Positions 46,605-48,322 of a stretch of DNA of 48,322 nucleotides are shown here, piece by piece. The stretch comes from DASVXQ01 sp046727955 (GTDB lineage Bacteria; Actinomycetota; CALGFH01): NCBI GenBank assembly GCA_046727955.1, contig JBKPDO010000086.1, forward strand, positions 1 through 48,322. Direction: 5' to 3'. Each line of letters begins with the position of its first letter. Position 1 is the stretch's first letter. The notes below the pieces were generated by a model. The model was not told the origin of the DNA and did not search any database. It saw only the letters and a program-made list of their open reading frames with translations. The position numbers and the translations under genes were made by a program.

Positions 46605-46897
46605 CGGGTCGTCTCCTTCGCGAAGAAGGCGGCGGCCTTTTTTAGTATGTCGCGCTCTTGGCGCAGGATGTGGGTCTCGCGGCGCAGCCGGCGCAGCTCC
46701 TCCCGCTCGGCGGTGGTGAGCTCGCCGGGCCGGCCGTGGCCGGCATCGACGTTGGTCTGGTGCAGCCAGTTGCGCAGGGTCTGCCCGGAGACGCCCAGAT
46801 CCTGGGCCAGCTCGGGGATCGGCCTGCCGCTGGTGCGGGCCAGCTCGACGGCCTCAGCGCGGAACGCTGCTGGGTAGGGCGGTCTGGTGCGTGGCAC
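46601..46897 (-). CDS. IS3-family transposase OrfA (HTH)
   Basis: 98 residues from GTG 46897 (PRTRPPYPAAFRAEAVELAR, PIPELAQDLGVSGQTLRNWL, then a leucine-zipper-like ELRRLRRETHILRQERDILK). The end KKAAAFFAKETTR follows the slippery A6G run. OrfA binds the IS ends and regulates OrfAB. Confidence 0.88.
   Translation of the reverse strand: MPRTRPPYPAAFRAEAVELARTSGRPIPELAQDLGVSGQTLRNWLHQTNVDAGHGRPGELTTAEREELRRLRRETHILRQERDILKKAAAFFAKETTR
46637..46643 (-). promoter_or_regulatory. Programmed -1 ribosomal frameshift site (AAAAAAG) in the IS3 element
   Basis: On the minus strand CTAAAAAAGGCC places the heptamer A AAA AAG in the OrfA frame. Slipping back one base leads into the OrfB frame (KKGRRLLREGDDPVSRYRF), which stays open. 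This is the classic IS3/IS150 arrangement for making the OrfAB transposase. Confidence 0.8.
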
Positions 46898-46933
46898 GTG
46901 AACTCCCTTTAAGGACTTGCTGCCCTCAAGCAT

Positions 46934-48046
46934 TCAGGTGTCCACCAAACCGGGGCAACCCCAGTTCCTCCCGCCAGCGCAGCTTGGCCAGGCCCACCAG
47001 CCGCGCCAGCGGGACCTCGGCGGGCAGGTTGGCCAGCCAGTACTTGACCGGCTCGGGCTCGCCCTGGGGCCACTCGGCCAGCAGGTGGCGCACCGGCAGT
47101 TGCCCACCGCGGGCGGCGCGGCGCAGCTGCACCCCGGCCGGGCGCACCCGCAGCACCACGAACCGGGAGACCAACTGCTGCCCGTCGGCGCCTTGGCGCC
47201 AGCTGACCGTGGTGGCCGCCCGCTCGCCAGCGGCCAGCACCAACTGCCGCAGCGACCAGCGGCGCTGGCGATAGCGGGGCAGCGACGGACGGCCCCGGCC
47301 GGTGGCGGGCACCGTCTCGGGGGCGACGTGCTCGGGGTAGGCGCTGATGTGCCGGGGACCTGCACGACGTAGGCCAGCTCGCGCTGCTCCAGGCCCAGCC
47401 GGAACTGGTTGACCTCGCCGTAGGCGGCGTCGGCCAGGATCACCGGCGCCTGAAGGTCCCAGGCGGCCAGCTCGTCCAGCAGCTCCAGGGCCAACTGCCA
47501 CTTGGGCCGGTGGTGCTGGTCGGCGGGCACGTGGGCCTTGCGGCGCCGCTCGGCGTCGTCGTCCCACTCCTGGGGCAAGAACAGCCGCCAGTCGATCGGG
47601 CAGGAGGCCTGGTTGGTGGCGGCGTGGACCGACACGCCGACCTGGCAGTTGGCGATCTTGCCCAGCGCCCCGCAGTACTGCGGCGCCACCCCCACCGACC
47701 AGCGGCCGAACTTCGGGAAGCCGGTGTCATCGATCACCCAGGCATCGGGGGCGATGGCGGTGGTCATGCGCTGGGCGAGCCGGCGGCGCACCGGCACCGG
47801 GTCCCAGGGTGACTGGTTGACGAACTGCTGCAGGGCCTGCTCCAGCGCGTCGGCGTCGGCTTGGGGATCACCTTTGGTGAGCCGGGCGGCCATGGGCTGG
47901 ATCGACTTGCGCTTGCCGTCCAGCAGCAGCCCGCGCAGGTAGGTCTGGCCCCAGCGGCGCTGGTCCTTGCGGGGGACGGATTGAAAGAGGTCTTCGGCGA
48001 AGGCGGTCAGGCGGGTGCGGATGCGGCGAAGTTGTGCGGGTGTCAT
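46934..48046 (-). pseudogene. IS701-family transposase, frameshifted and truncated by the IS3 element
   Basis: From ATG 48046: LTAFAEDLFQSVPRKDQRRW, YLRGLLLDGKRKSIQPMAAR, the first Asp in WVIDDTGFPKFGRWSVGVAP with GALGKIANCQVGVSVHAATN (IS701 signature), and APVILADAAYGEVNQFRLGL (second Asp). One base is missing near 47350 in a C run; RHISAYPEHVAPETVPATGR and LRWREELG follow in the next frame. The C-terminal end is lost at the IS3 boundary (GLPRFGGH is already IS3 terminal repeat), and the catalytic-Glu segment is incomplete. Confidence 0.82.
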
Positions 48047-48322
48047 TGCTTGCCACCAGTGGTGGTGGCGCGCTCCTTTCGGCGTGGTGATCTCGCTTCA
48101 CAGGTACACCCAGCAGCAGCACTTTCCCAAGACCTAACGGAGTACAGGTACCAGCTGTTGCACAAAGTCGTGAGCTGGGATTAAGGCGAAGAGTCTGTTG
48201 CTCACGGACGTGATCGGTGGTTCGTGACGGCGTTGCAGACCAAGCCGAGCCAGCCTCGGAAGCCAACAGGAGCCGCTGATCCCTTGAACCCGTAACGGGC
48301 GCGTAACGACCCCGGGACGGTC
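48047..48322. other. Window end, upstream of the IS701-type transposase
   Basis: About 275 bases with no supported gene; the left end of the IS701-like element should be here. A 29-bp near-repeat of 45528-45556 lies at 48289-48317. Confidence 0.35.

Larger units (their letters stand above)
45684..46957 (-). mobile_element. IS3-family insertion sequence
   Basis: Approximate terminal repeats TGACCCGGTTCTGTAGACA (from 45684) and TGTCCACCAAACCGGGGCA (to 46957, reverse complement of a similar end). It carries orfA (46601-46897) and orfB (45711-46604) with a programmed -1 slippery site. The right end lies inside an IS701-family transposase gene. Exact ends and a target duplication could not be fixed. 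Confidence 0.75.

Overview
This is a high-GC (roughly 70%) window from an actinobacterial chromosome. The evidence is the GTG/TTG starts, the end of an F420-type nitroreductase, RskA-like anti-sigma factors, and an integrated element with an actinobacterial ICE (AICE) gene set: tyrosine integrase, prim-pol plus DUF3631 replication proteins, a TraB/FtsK translocase and DUF2637. Genus cannot be read from the sequence.

Layout. 1-3.8 kb: end of a nitroreductase, a secreted PpiC/SurA-like lipoprotein, an IS6-family remnant and a secreted TAP-like peptidase. 3.9-9.8 kb: a decaying block of at least six broken genes (HTH-repeat protein, DUF2235 hydrolase, an aldolase/amidase chimera, a GerW/YtfJ-like protein, a metallo-hydrolase that lost its zinc motif, a DinB lacking its N-terminus). 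Nearly all the lesions are single-base deletions. 10.0-10.7 kb: an orphan excisionase-like gene beside tRNA-Val(GAC), tRNA-Cys and tRNA-Gly. 10.8-16.9 kb: an intact signalling cluster (ECF sigma and anti-sigma, soluble histidine kinase and NarL-type regulator, Rec-HD-GYP protein, Rec-GAF protein).

16,986-44,015 is an integrated AICE. It lies in the 3' half of tRNA-Val(CAC) between perfect 53-bp direct repeats (att), with paired TGTCAGCA repeats inside each end. It is a nested structure. A compound IS256-family transposon (18,232-26,468) has a perfect 9-bp target duplication and splits a small AICE gene that can be rejoined in frame. Inside it, the complete IS256 copy is itself split by a 4.5-kb segment (20,579-25,072) ending in an IS5-family element, with a 6-bp duplication. 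Without the compound transposon the AICE would be about 18.8 kb. Its core runs leftward (xis-like gene, small genes, DUF2637, TraB, zinc-ribbon genes, prim-pol, DUF3631, int) with stop/start overlaps at many junctions. Less GC-rich cargo sits at both ends: a PD-(D/E)XK restriction-like enzyme at the left; an HTH-sensor/PP2C pair and an AAA ATPase/TOPRIM-like pair at the right. The cargo looks defence-related.

44.0-48.3 kb: just past attR a second, different pair of direct repeats suggests a tandem, decayed element. It is followed by another HTH-repeat protein, an Mth938-like protein, and an IS3-family element inserted in an IS701-family transposase.

The best candidates for something new are (1) a 12-copy, two-orientation 8-bp repeat array inside the DUF3631 gene that is translated in three different ways, so the DNA rather than the protein seems conserved (a possible embedded replication origin), and (2) the four-gene module at 40.1-43.7 kb with its three-site operator region.
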